In this document: positions 22,780 to 35,900 of the stretch, one piece after another
How positions within the stretch are numbered: the first letter of the stretch is position 1
Layout: every line of letters begins with the position of its first letter
Assembly (NCBI GenBank): GCA_963669155.1
Contig: OZ022578.1
Location: 10,181,730-10,245,729 of the forward strand
DNA from: Arbacia lixula
Lineage: Eukaryota; Echinodermata; Echinoidea; Arbacioida; Arbaciidae
Direction of reading: 5' to 3'
DNA: 64,000 nt
Position numbers and translations under genes: made by a program
The notes under the pieces: model-generated
Databases searched by the model: none
What the model was told of the DNA's origin: nothing
The model's input: the letters and a program-made list of their open reading frames with translations, nothing else

Positions 22780-22930
22780 CCACATGACGACACCACTTCT
22801 CTTTGTATGAACTTGGTCCATGCAGTGGTCTCCAGTCAGAGTAAGAAATTGTCAATATCACATTGTTTAGTGATATTCTCCTTCAGTGATTTTTTTTTTA
22901 TTTCCATGTTTTATTCCAAAATTCTATTTT

Positions 22931-23357
22931 TGAACAGAATTATTGACTTTATGACATCTTTTGGACTCGAGTGATGATTTCCAAATTGCTGATGCATTGT
23001 CTGGATAATTGACAAGAGTGTTCATCCTTTATCATACTCTGATTTCTCCAAAACATTTGCCTTATTTTCAAATGTACTTTTTTTCACATGGGCTCAATAT
23101 CATCAAGATCCTTGACATCCCAGTGCAACAACTTGTTCACTGTGATAACTGTCATTTGTCCTATGTCAAGTTTTATTACAATTCCATGCTGTTTTGAAAG
23201 TATGTGACCCCTGAAATCTGACCTATCTGAACTTCCGATCTTACAATATATCATCCTTTTCTTACCTTGGAAATATGCAACTGTGCTAGACAATAAAGCC
23301 ATTTGCTATTACAGCTGGAAGACCAATAACATATGAACTTTTTCCCATGTAATTATC
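22931..23357 (-). other. 3' flank and probable 3' UTR of the methyltransferase gene
   Basis: No other gene. On the minus strand AATAAA lies at 23177-23172, about 181 bases after the stop codon, and is a plausible polyadenylation signal. Confidence 0.5.
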
Positions 23358-23932
23358 TTAATTTCTTGATAATGCTTTAGAGCAAAAATAGTGAGCTTGA
23401 GTACTGGACGTCGGTGTTGTAATGGACTCAACCTCCAAACCAGCTTCCATCAGCAGCTGGACAGCTCTCTCTCTGCCCCAGCAGGTGCCCAGCCCCAAAC
23501 TGCCTTTAAAGAACATGGAGATGGGGAGGCAGTGGAAAGTGCTGATGGTGAAGGAGATGGAACTGCGCTCGTCATGGGCATTCTCAGAGTGCTTGGAGTG
23601 GCCCCCGTAATCTAGCATGCTAAAACGGCCTGCTGGTGTCATCACACGCTGCACCTCCTTCAGAACTTTGTCTGCATACGCTACATCGTGGATGACGTCA
23701 AAGACGTAAATGTAATCAAATACATTGCTCCAATCCTGAGGCATGGCCGCCGCGTCGCAGTATACAAACTCTACATTCTGGATGTTTCTCTTCCTCGCCT
23801 CCTCAGAGCCAAATGCTATGCATTCCTCTGAAAAATCCAGCCCTGTGATGCTGCTGTTGGGGAAGTTCTCTGCTAAAATGAGCGTTGAGACGCCGCGGCC
23901 ACACCCAAGGTCTAGCACACGCACTCCAGATT
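23358..23932 (-). CDS. methyltransferase exon 4 (SAM-binding domain)
   Basis: The acceptor TTCCTCATCAG precedes AATCTGGAGTG, completing a Lys codon. It reads SGVRVLDLGCGRGVSTLILA, then the Rossmann core, and ends SRN with TAA at 23360-23358. The last exon carries the whole SAM site. A second open frame running upstream of the acceptor is intronic. Confidence 0.95.
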
Positions 23933-26900
23933 CTGATGAGGAAAAAAGATTTTTTTTAGTTGTGATGCGTAAAACAACATTCCCCATCCCATGTGCATGT
24001 TTCACATCTCTCTATTATATTATCATATATTCGGTGCTCTCACACTTACCTGCACATGCGCGGTGGAGCACCGCAATTTGCATAATATTATCTGGCCAAT
24101 CTATTTGAATTTGTAATGGACTTCTATGGCAATCCCAAAACGTGTTGACTGATAATCAAAATATTTGCATTCGCGTCTGTCGCTTTGCGCCCAAGTTATG
24201 AAGAAAAACTTTCCAATCTATCTGACTTTTCAATGAACTTCATAATCATGAAAAAGATATGAAATTTGATGGAAAAAAACATAAGATATGAAACTGTTTT
24301 GAAATCATATGTATGATAACAAGGTCATCTATTTAATTCTAACTCGACTCTAGCTGGTGTTCAATAAACACGATATTCGCTATACATATTCATGAAGATC
24401 CATATGGCAGAAATGTTCGCACATGTAGTTTTTGAGATATCATTAGTTTTCTATGAGGCTTGAAATGAAAAATTTGAGTCAGCGAACTGCAAGCGAGCTC
24501 GCAAAATATGACGTGGAGAAAAATTACGCATGCGCAAAATGTTTTGACCAGTCTGGTTCATGAATGTTCTGATCAGCTGATCGCCGAATTCACGTGTGTG
24601 ACTTGGGTAAGTTTACGTAGTTTTGGGAAATGTTTTTCATTGAAAATATGTTGTCACAATAACGCCAATAATTTTTGTTCTATGACCCTGTTAGGACGAA
24701 CATAATATGCAGTAATAAAGAAGTATTTCAACAATCAATGGCAATCTTGATCATGCACGATGTCTGCAGCCAGTGCACACTGCGTACATATCAATGCTGG
24801 TGTCGCACATGATTTTGAATATGTGGGACTCAGGCGTAACATCGTGTCATTGGTTTTCGCGCGGCTCCAATTTGACTTTTGAAATTTCACCCTCAAATCG
24901 TCTAGGGTAAACTCGCAGGTGCACCCGAGAGTTCCAGGGTGAAGTGCGTGATTTTGAATACATGGGACTCGGGCGTAACATCGTGTCATTGGTTTTCCTT
25001 TATTATCCAATACATTATCACACCTTAGTGGGCTGCCGGCAAAAATTTCAGAAATTTATACTCCTTTCGATCACGCTAAGCTAATTTCTCCCGGGTGCAC
25101 CATGGAGCACCCCGGAGACCTTTTAGTGTGAAAGGTCTCTCGGGTGAAATCACGGGTGAAATGCCAGTAGACTTTTCAGAAATTTCACCCTCGAATCGTC
25201 CAGGGTAAACTCGCAGGTGCACCCGGGAGTTCCAGGGTGAAGCACTAGTGTGAAAGGCATCGTGGGTGAACTCACGGGTGACATTCCGATGGTTGCGTGC
25301 CATTTCACAAATTTTGTATGCATGCATCTCATTGAACGTGTTCATGCATGGCACATGTCAGATTTTAACACTTTTCGTTAATCGTCGTCACTTGTAAGTT
25401 TGTTCAAAGTTTGTTTCAAATTTGTTCCAATCAAAGTATGGCAGGATACACAACCTTTAAGAAGCTACACTTCTCTGTGCTATTCAAAAGTGCTGTACAA
25501 CCATATAATTTTTCTTTTCACATTAAATCTCTGCAAATTATATCAATCTAAAAAGGCAGGTCATCTTACAATCTTCAGATTGAAAGTTGATTGTAAATCT
25601 TGACGTACCAGAGATTTTTTTGTCACCTCAAGATGGCAGTGCAGTGTGTGATACTCCTATTCCCACTCCATTCTGAATATTGCTACAATGAGTAATTATT
25701 TATAAAGTAATGAATTGCTCTTAAGTAGATCATGTATCCATTTATTTATGCATCATACATACTTCTGCTGCAGACGAGCAGAAGAGAGAAATTCACTCGG
25801 GAGCTCCCTATGCAGTGTGAAAGGAAGTTCACCCGGGTGATGTCCTGGGTAATCTCCCTGGTAATCAGTAGATGGCTCTCAGTCTAGTCAGGTACTCTAG
25901 CAGGTTTCTTGGGGGATTGTGTTTAGTTAGTTTATAATGGTGGCAGCAGTGGGATGATAAACAACCATTATATGCAGGTGAGTGGGTGGGGCAGAGAGTA
26001 ATGCATGAATGTGTGCACAAGCGTGGTGGGGTACCCCAATTACCAACCCAAAATCCAGTGACAGCGGTACATCTCACTTGCATAGAGCAAACAACATGTT
26101 TTCATACGGTGCGAAAAAAGTAAAAAAATTTCTTGTCAAAAAAATCACAGAATACATTTTTTTTTTAAATAATAGATTTAGGATGTTAATGCTACCAAAC
26201 ATACAAACATAATCATATGCATATCTGAACAATTTTAGCACCAGAAAATGTTAAATTCTAGTGATATTCTGATAACGGAAGCTGAGCAAATATTGGTTTA
26301 GAATTCATCTAATACCCCTTTCACGCTAAGCCCAGTACATTGCGTTCAACTCTCACTACCCTACATCGGTGAAGAGAGGGCTGGTGAAGTGTCTTTTTGA
26401 CAGAGCATCACGTCTCGTGTCAAGCCCACAACAGCCAAGCAAAGAGCGGACCCAGGTCCGCAATGCCCTGAGTCTCAGGGCATTGTTTTATACACCAAGA
26501 AGAAAGCGCTAGAACCAAAGGATTAGAAGGAATACAAGTCTTTCGTAGTCTTGCCTTACGTTGATGGAGTGTCCCCACAACTCAGGCGCCGCCTGGAAAG
26601 CCAGATACCATCCTCCGACAACAACTAACACGCCCCAAAGATCCAATCCCTCAACACAGACGGGAGGGAATTGTGTACAATATCCCTTGCACAGGGTGCG
26701 ACCATTCATACATCGGTGAAACTGCCCGACCGATATCTGAAAGAATCATGGAGCATAAGAGGGATGTCAGGCTCCACCGGACTGACAGCTCAGCAGTAGC
26801 CGAAACATGCATGGGATGACCAGCACCAACCAGACTGGGATGAGGGTCAGTGCATCTCCCAAGAACGGCACTGGTATACACGCAATACAAATTGTTCAAT

Positions 26901-29900
26901 GTTGATTTCACCGAGGAGGAATTTTCACAAGCATATAGACTGAATCTAGTTTAATGGCTACTATAACTAACACAAATAAGTAACAAATAAATAAACTAAC
27001 ATGAGTCATTACAAAATTTTATTTTTTAAGAAGGGAATACCAATTACCAGTCAACCTACTGAAGTCACATGCAAACCTAGTTTCATTTATGAACATCAGC
27101 ACTGTACACCATCACAAACAATGACGTAAGTTACTTTGAAAGTGTTGAATGTTTGCCTCACAAAAGTTTTACAACCATCAGTTAATACACGCTACCAATG
27201 TGTGTGGCAAGTGTGGTTAGCAGCACGTACGTCTTGCTACCCTGGCAACACGGGGAGAATTTATGCTTCATGTACAAATGGGGAGTTCCAAAATTCAACA
27301 GGGCATCGCGGCCCGACCAAGCAAGTAAGACGAAGCCCTCCCACTGAACTTGAGAATGCGCTTTTACAGAGCGAGAAGTAAAGCTAGTATCGTAGAGGGG
27401 GTATATAAGAAGTCAATTGAACATTCCGACCATTCTCTGCACACTAAGGTAGAGTCATTGCATTTCGATGGCATTACCAGTTAAGGCCACTAGAGGGAGC
27501 TAAGTCGAAAGAGGCCCCTTCTTTTGGACAGTGTAATACTGGTTTGGACTAGAGCAATTCGACTGCCATGCAGTCGATAAATATGCCTCCGCCTCTTTGC
27601 TATTCTCAGAAAATATGTATGTTTGGTGGGCAATGTACCATTGCTCCTATGTGAAATGAAAATATCACATTTTGTTTTTTCAAGTTTAGCCAAGTTTGGC
27701 AATGTTCATTGACTTTTGACATCTTACTTCTTTGACTTCCAATCTAACCAGTCTGTCTAAATCCATCCTTGTATCAAGTTTGTTTTGAAATTAGCCAATT
27801 TTGTGTGAAGTTCATTGACCTTTGATCTTTCAGGAATTTTACCCAAACTTCACCAATCTACCTCCATGAAGTGATAAATCTTTGTACTATGTTTGGTTTG
27901 AATTGAATCATTAGTATTGGATTCAATGTGAAAAATATCTATTTGGGGGCAATTTTTAGCCAATTTTGGCAAAGTTCATTGACCTTTGATCCCTGACCTT
28001 TGAGAAATTTCACCAAAAATGTCATCAGTCTAGTAGTGATCCATCTTTGCACCATGTTTAGTTGGTATTGCTCTATTGGATTTGGATATATTTTGAAAAT
28101 TATCACTTTGGGGGCAATTTTTAGCTAATTTTTGGCAAAAGTTCATTGATCTTTGACCTTTGAACTCTCAGGAGTTTTACCCAAATTTTCACCAGTCTAC
28201 TTCCATGAAGTGATACATCTCTGTACCATGTTTCGCTAGAATTGCGACATTGGATTTGGGTTTATTGTGAAAAATATCAATTTTTACAAAGTTCATTGAC
28301 CTTTGACCTCTGATTTTCCAGCAATTTCATCAACAATGTCACCAGTCTACTCCCAAGTATTGATCCATCGTTTCACTATGTTTGGTTGGAATTGCACCAT
28401 TGGATTTGGATTTATTGTGAAAAAAATTTAAAGTTTGGGGCAATTTCTAGCCAATTTTAGCAAAGTTCATTGACATTTGACCTCTGAACTTTCGGGAATT
28501 TTACCAAAAATATCACCAGTCTATCCCCAAGTAGTGATTTGTACCATGTTTAATGAGAAATGCATCCTTGGATTTGGATTCATTGTGAAAAAGGTCAATT
28601 TTCGGCAAATTTTCACACATTTCATTGACCTTTGACATGTGACCTTTCAGGAATTTTACCAAAACTGTCACCAGTCTATCCCCAAGTACTGATCCATCTT
28701 TGTACCATGTTTAATGAGAATTGCATCCTTGGATTTGGATTTATTGTGGAAAAGGTCATTTTTGAGCAATTTTTACAAAGTTCACTGACCTTTGACCTTT
28801 GACTTCAATCTGATTTGACCCCAATTTTAAACACTTCATAAGTTTCATGCAATACATACATGTACCAAGTTTGAAGCAAATCTGCTGAACAGTTCTCAAG
28901 ATATTGCCTAAACGGATTCGGGACGGACGGACGGACGGACAACCCAAAAGCATAATGCCTCCAGCCACTTCGTGGCGGAGGCATAAAAATTAATTAGTGT
29001 ATATCTTGATAATGAAAACAAATTGAACAGTAAATTTGTCAAATGTTTAAGAGACTATGTAAATTAAGAGGAGCAAATAAACACTTCTGGTGAAATACTG
29101 GGAAAGAGATCTGTCACAATGTCATCTTCTAATGCATGAAAACTTGCTGTTTGGTTATGAAATACAACCTGAGAGAGACATCTGATATATCATTGCACTA
29201 CACTAACTTTAACCAGCAAGCGCAGCCACATCATCCGTCTTAAAAAGTCTTTATTGGTTGCCCCTGAGGGAACACCTTGTCTTTAAAATACTTCTTTCAG
29301 TCTTTCATATTGTCAATGGAACTTCCCCCAGTTACTATAAATCTTTGATTCACAACTACCAACCCTCACAAACATTAAGATCCTCCACATCTGGTCTTTT
29401 GCATGTTCCCGTTTCAAAGAAATCATGAGGAGAACAGGCCTTTGCTCATGCAGGGCCAAACCTGTGGAATTCTCTTCCACAGAGTTTGAAAACCCTGACG
29501 TCAGTGACCACCTTCAAGGGCAACCTAAATACATACCTGTATAATGGTGCTTTTTAACATACAATCATACATGTTTTAACTTGTAAAGTTCATACCTCTA
29601 TTTTGTTTTCTTTTTTTTCTCTCTCTTTAATATGCTCTGAAGCGCACTGAGCATCTAATTAAGATGGAAAGTGCATGCGCTATACAAATTCTATGTGTTA
29701 TTATTTTGACCTGTGACCTATAGAGGGTTCCCATGACCGAGCAGCCATATTGGAAGACAAACAATAAAAACCTGTGCATCAGACCATGAAAAGTCATTGT
29801 TTTCATGGTCTGATGCACAGGTTTTTACTGTTTTGTCCTCCAATATGGCTGCTTGTGGGAACCCTCTATAGGCCTATGACACAAAATCTAATAAGTTACT

Positions 29901-32900
29901 TGTCTTGTCATATATCATCATTGAAAAAAGTTTGATGAAGTATGATTACTTCTTGGGTTATTATGTAAAAATAAAACATTTTAGGATTTGACTGTCACCT
30001 ATGACTTTTCACTTTGACCTATCTGACCCAAAATTTTTGAATTGTCCTGTCATGTACAGTATTATCATTGAAATATGTTAGGTAACGTTTGTTTTTTTAT
30101 TTATCAGGTCATCATGTCAAAAGTGACATTTTAGGATTTGACCTTGACCTATGACTTTATAGCTGTGACTATCTGACCCAAAATGTTATCATTGAATTGT
30201 CCTGTTATGTATTACCATTGAAGTGTGTTTGGTGAAGTTTAATTTGATATTTCTGAGGTTATCATGCAAAAAGTGAGATCTTAAGATTTCACCTAGACCT
30301 GTGACCTTCAACCTTAGACCTACATAACCCAAATTCTAATCAGTTAATTGCCCTGCCACATACATCCTTGAACCAAGCTTTATGAAATTCAGTCAATTGT
30401 TTTATAAATTATCATGTAAATGACATCCATGATTGATCAAGAATTGGTAAAATTACTCATCATAAGCAAAGCATTTAGTTTCTCTTATAGAAAGGAAGAT
30501 GTCATAGCACAGAGTTACTTTTCAACCTTGGGTAAGAAAAGAGGGAAGGAAGAGAAAAAGACCCTTACTGAGTTTCTCTTGAATCTTGGGGATGGATGGA
30601 AGAAAGTCCTGGACAAGGTGATTCCGGACCCATCGTCCGCTGAGCGAAGCCATAAAGGAATGAAATTCATCATAGTTGGAGTATGACAGTCCTAAGAGAG
30701 AAAGAAATAAAGCAATTACCAGTTGCCAGTATCATAGTCAAGTCTTCATCTCAGTCCAAGTCCAAAAGTTCTAAATCTTGTTGGAAAATTTGAAGTCCGA
30801 TGAGTCCAAACAGAATTTGAAGTCTGAGTCAATAAGTTTGTCAATCAAGTTGGGGTACCGAGGTGAGTAATTTATGTGCAAAGTCATGGAATGAAGGAGT
30901 GGTAGGCCCTGTTTTTTATGTACCTAATATTTACCTTGATACTACTTTGCATCAATCATTTTCTGGAAAACACAAAAATCAGTCATGTGTAGGTTCATGT
31001 GAACTGTCCAGAGAATCTATGTGAATCATAGGCCTAATGCACAGGAAAATATTGTTTTTTGAGGAATGGAATAGGAGGCTTCTCAAACTCTTTACAATAC
31101 AAAATGATCGAAGCACTGATCACTTAGACGGGGGCAGGGCAAGTTGCTTGCTTGCTACGTGACTTTGGGTGACTCAGTTCTAGACTTTGGGGATTAGGGC
31201 TCCCCATCTCTGTGTGTACAATCATAACATTGAGCACTGAGGAACTGTCTTTCACAAAAGTTACAAAATCGCACATGTGTTGTAAATTTTTGGTAAAAGA
31301 TGAAATTCATCTTTTAAGATAATTCAATCATAAAACATTAATTTCTAATTGTCGACTTTTGTACAATCTAAGTTTAACACCAGAGTCTTTTATGGCATTT
31401 TGCATGCATTCGACTCGGTACTGACTTTTCTGACGTCACTTGGAGGTGTGCGCTAAGTTAGCCAATCAGACCACGATTTCTCAGGAAGGTTCAAAAACCC
31501 TAAGTTTTTCAAAAATTTTGTCAAAATGAGACTTAAAGGCGGCAAACAAATGTGAAATTTGTTTTTAGTGGATAATTTTGCATAGATTAGTGGGAACTAT
31601 TTTTCTGATTTAGTAACCCTTTAAATAAGGTTTGCATTGTTTACAAATTGTGATATGTGTGATTTTGATATTTTCCTAATACACTGCTTGATAACATCCT
31701 ACATCATGAACATTTATTGAATGTATTAACTTCTTTCATGGAAATATGTCACAGATTTAAATAGCTCCAACGTATGACTACCGGTACTGAGCCCCATATA
31801 TTCCACCCCACACTGAGTAATCAGTTTCCCCAATCAGTCTCACAGATGCTTGGTGCACTGACTTACCTGAAGGCCCCATTCAACATCAATGCAACCATGG
31901 AAACCCCTTAATACATGTACCAAAGTCAAGGTTGCAACTGTAAACCACCACCTAGTGTAATTCTGTCAGTAGTCCTGGGTGAATGAACCTAGATAATTGA
32001 ATTATGGTCAGTAACATGACACTTGGTGCACTAACTTACCTGAAGGCCCATCCTTCTTGAAACATTCCTTTAACTTGTGAAACACACTGGACAGCATGGG
32101 AATGGCCTGACACAATGTGAGGTAATCACTGCTGTCATGACCAGCTTGCAAGCCATGGACGCGATGTGGAGGCAGTCGATACTTCTCGTTCTCTGGGTTT
32201 ATGTCAATGATCTGTGCACACACCATGATTCCCAGCCACTCTTTCACATACCTGTCCGGAATATTGAGAGCTGGTTTGAGAGAGATGCCTACAGTATTAC
32301 TTGTCAGTCATAACAAATAGTAAATTTACTCAATACCCAAGGGGCAAGACAGGTTTACCTGACATGGGCTGTTGTAAAAGGTTGTTTGGTGTCAATTTGA
32401 ACAGTCTGCACATTTTCAACGTGGACTATCTATCTACCTAAGTGCCACAGCCCGAGACGTAGGCGATCACGGAGTGCCACAAATCTGTTTCTAGCTTTTT
32501 GAATCAGCTCCATCTCCCGCCGACCCGCACCTCTCTCTGTAATCCATGGATTCAGACTGGTCATCCAATTCATTCGTTTCATTCCTCTACCCCTCTTTCC
32601 CTCTATCTTTCCTGTCAATGCCAAATTTTCAAGGCTGTCCTTTCTAATTATATGTCCTACAAAACTCATCTACCTAGTTCTTATCTCAATAATCAGCTTT
32701 CCACACCAGCTCTTCTTAAGACCTCTTCATTGGTTACTCTGGCCCGATTTACACCAAAAAGGCCACCTCCAGAGGTGGCCCCAAATCGGGGCCGGCCTCG
32801 GGCCTCCTTTGCATTTACACCAAGCTTGAGGCCGGCCCGAGGCTGGCCTTTTAGCTTGGTGTAAATGGGGTCTCTGTCGGTCCATGGAATCCTCATCATG

Positions 32901-35900
32901 CATCGGAGGAACCACACTTCACAACTCTCCATACGCTTTCTCATATCTGATGTTATTGACCATGCTTCACTTCCATACATCAGCAAAGGGTGGATGTAAC
33001 AATTCAGTACTTGTAATTGAGTCTCCATTCTGAGTGTCCTGCTTCTTAGGATTTTCTCCAGCCTCGAGAAGGCTGATTAAGCTAATTCTCCTTTTAATCT
33101 CCCTTGTACTTCTGGAGTCATCTGTCATGGTACTATCAAGGTAATTGAAGGCAGATACCCGTTTGATAGTGCTGCCCCTTATTTCAATATTGCATTTTGG
33201 AGCTTCCTTCTTCTTTGAAAATACTATGCACTCTATCTTTTTACAGTTGATTGACAATCCCTTTCCTTCACTCTCTGTAATGACCACATCCAACAATTTC
33301 TGAAGTCTTATTGGGATTCTGCTATCAATACAGTGTCATCAGCGAATCGTAGGTCTGTTATGGTTTGTCCTCCAATTTTAAGTCCCCTCTTCTTTTCTAA
33401 ATCCCTCAGGATGAGTTCACTGTAGCAATTGAAAAGATCTGGAGATATCACACACCTCTGCCTTACTCCCCTTTCAATATCTGTATATTTACTGAGTTCT
33501 CCATCAACTCTGACGCATACTGACTGGTTCCAGTACAGACTTGCCAGTAGACGAAGGTCTTTTTCATGTAGGTCCAACTTATTGAGATCCTCAAACATTT
33601 GTGTGTGTCTAACTTTATCAAAGGCCTTTGAATAATTAATGAAGCATATAGGCCTATATAGACGTCCTTTTGCATTTCTATGGCTCTTTCCATCATGATT
33701 TTTAAAACAAATATAGCGTTTCTGGTGCCTGCATCTTTTATAAATCCGAACTGCTGTTTTCCAATCTCTGGTGTTATCCTGCTGCATGCTCTTTGTAGCA
33801 AAATTCTGAGGATGATCTTTGTGATGTAGCTCATAAAGCTGATTGTGCGGTGCTGCTCACAGTCTACTGCACCTTGTTTCTTTGGGATTTCAATGAAAAT
33901 GGGACTGGGTCAGATCTTCTGGAAATTGACTACCTTCAAAGATCTTATTGATGACATCTGTTAGAATCTGTTTTAGAATTTTGGGGCCCTCTGGAGATTC
34001 TGAAAAAGTTGGCATCTCATCTTTTTCAACAAGCATGCTCCCATCTTTAGACTTTATGCATCCAGAGCTTGAAAAATTTGCCTTTCTACCAGAGATTTCA
34101 TCAATTCTCCCATACACACCATAATCAAATCCAAAGTGACCTTCTATCTTGCTACATTGATCATTCAACCAGCTTTCCTCTTCTTCTCTACATTTTTTCT
34201 TGATTTAATCGTTTAACTGTTTGTATTGCTGCCCTCGCCATCTTCTTGATTTAATCGTTTAACTGTTTGTATTGCTGCCCTCGCCATCTCTAACCTTCTA
34301 ACCTTCTGATGATTCCCCATCATTAATAGTATCTCTTTGGTCATCCACTTCTGTCGCACCCTTCTCTCTTTCTAAGGCAAAGTCTCTTGGGCTGTTTGAA
34401 CTTAAATGTCTCTGACTGTATCCCAATTTGTCTCGTCCCCTTCATCATTGAGACATTCAAAACAATTTTTAACTTGTACAAAATAATGAAGTCAAACTTC
34501 AGGATTGGACAACTTGTCAAAGTCCAGCTTTTGTGCAGTTCTTGTTCACTTCAAACGCTTGAGTTTACATTGGAGTGTGGTTACAACAGGTATATGATTA
34601 CTACCACAATCAGCCCCTGGGCATGTTTGTGTACCCCTCACTGCTCTCTTAAATCTGTTATTTATTGTGATGAAGTCTATCTGGTTCCTTGTGCGATCCC
34701 CAGGGCTCTTCCAAGTATACAAGTATACAAGTATAGGATGCTCTTTGAACCACGTGTTTGTGATGACCATATTCTTACACCATTTCACCCATCTGTCCCC
34801 ATGATAATTTCTTTCTCCAAGTCCATGTGGTCCTACTGCCTTTCCCTCTCTACCCCTTCCCACTTTTGCATTGAGATCCCCCATGATGACTATAATTAGG
34901 TGGTCTGCCATGCCATGGCAGATCACCTCTTGTGTTTGTCCGAATTTTCTTTCTTTATTTATTTATTTTTATTCCAAATTTTTGTAGCATTGATATCTCA
35001 AAAATGCATGGACCATGTTTCATGAAATGTTCACCATGTATAGGTATATATGTGAACATGGTCCAGCAACATTTTCAAGGTCATGACGTCATCGTGACGT
35101 CATCTACCAGCAGTTTAATGAAAACCTATTACCTCATGTAGCTCTAGAACCAATCATTTATAGCTAATGAAAATTGACATGCATAAATTTAATGATAATA
35201 CAATAAATTTTAATAAATAAAAACGCGCGCATACGCGTACGTTAGTGCAAAAACGCGCGCGCAAAATTTGAAAATGCTCCAAATCAACTCAAAATTGTTT
35301 TGCATATGTTTCAGGCCATTTCCAGCATTTCAAAAATTTCCGCGCGTTCGCGCGTTTTTCCGTGCGTAACGCGAATAGAACGTCAAAATTCCGTTTTTTT
35401 ACTAAATTCATGTTACTGACACTACATACAACACATCCTGTCATTTTGAGCCATTTCCATGCAATAACAAGGTCGTGCAGGTGCGTCAAAGTTCAAAGTC
35501 TGCGCGTGCGTCAATACGTTTTTGTGTGCAAATATTGCAAAAAACATGACTACCTTCAGTCGGCCATAGCTCCTCAGAATGGCCGGTGACTCCCAATTTT
35601 TTTTTAATATTTGGAAAGAGTATAAAATGTAGATGTCATTTCATGTGTCATGTTACCAGTAAGTACATGGTGACGTCATCATATTGCCATATGAATCGAA
35701 AAAATGAATTTTCAATTATGACGTCATGAACTTTTTTACCCGCTTTTGCATATCTCAGTAATCCTACGTCAATTTTCTCCCAAATTTCAGTATGTTGTGC
35801 CTAGGACATTGCTTTGTGGCAGGCTTGCCCTAACTTTTCAATTTGTTAATGTCTTCAAGGTGAAAATATGATTATAGGCATTAAAGTCAGAATCACACGT

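Larger units (their letters stand above)
18890..22930 (-). mobile_element. LINE reverse transcriptase, split by an insertion
   Basis: The upstream part on the minus strand (22380-22199) reads GRIQRVKAHNVLSDYV, SGYPQGCVLSAPLFI and DSVSIVKY. The downstream part (19265 to about 18960) continues with ADDTA-like residues, WCEENFLVLNMAKTKEI and similar. Removing the element at 19266-22198 restores VKYADDTA, the catalytic YADD block of a non-LTR reverse transcriptase. Stops elsewhere show it is an old copy. The clade is uncertain; the LNMAKTKE-type block fits Jockey, Rex or CR1-like LINEs. Confidence 0.8.

Noticed and set aside
23391-23615. Plus-strand frames over methyltransferase exon 4
   Set aside because: Antisense shadows of the Rossmann-domain exon.
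30420-30686. 88-codon plus-strand open frame
   Set aside because: Antisense of methyltransferase exon 3, which has correct splice sites and family similarity.
34546-34926. Possible host endonuclease gene (craniofacial development protein 2-like)
   Set aside because: It is the endonuclease C-terminus of the RTE LINE, in order with its reverse transcriptase and target duplication.
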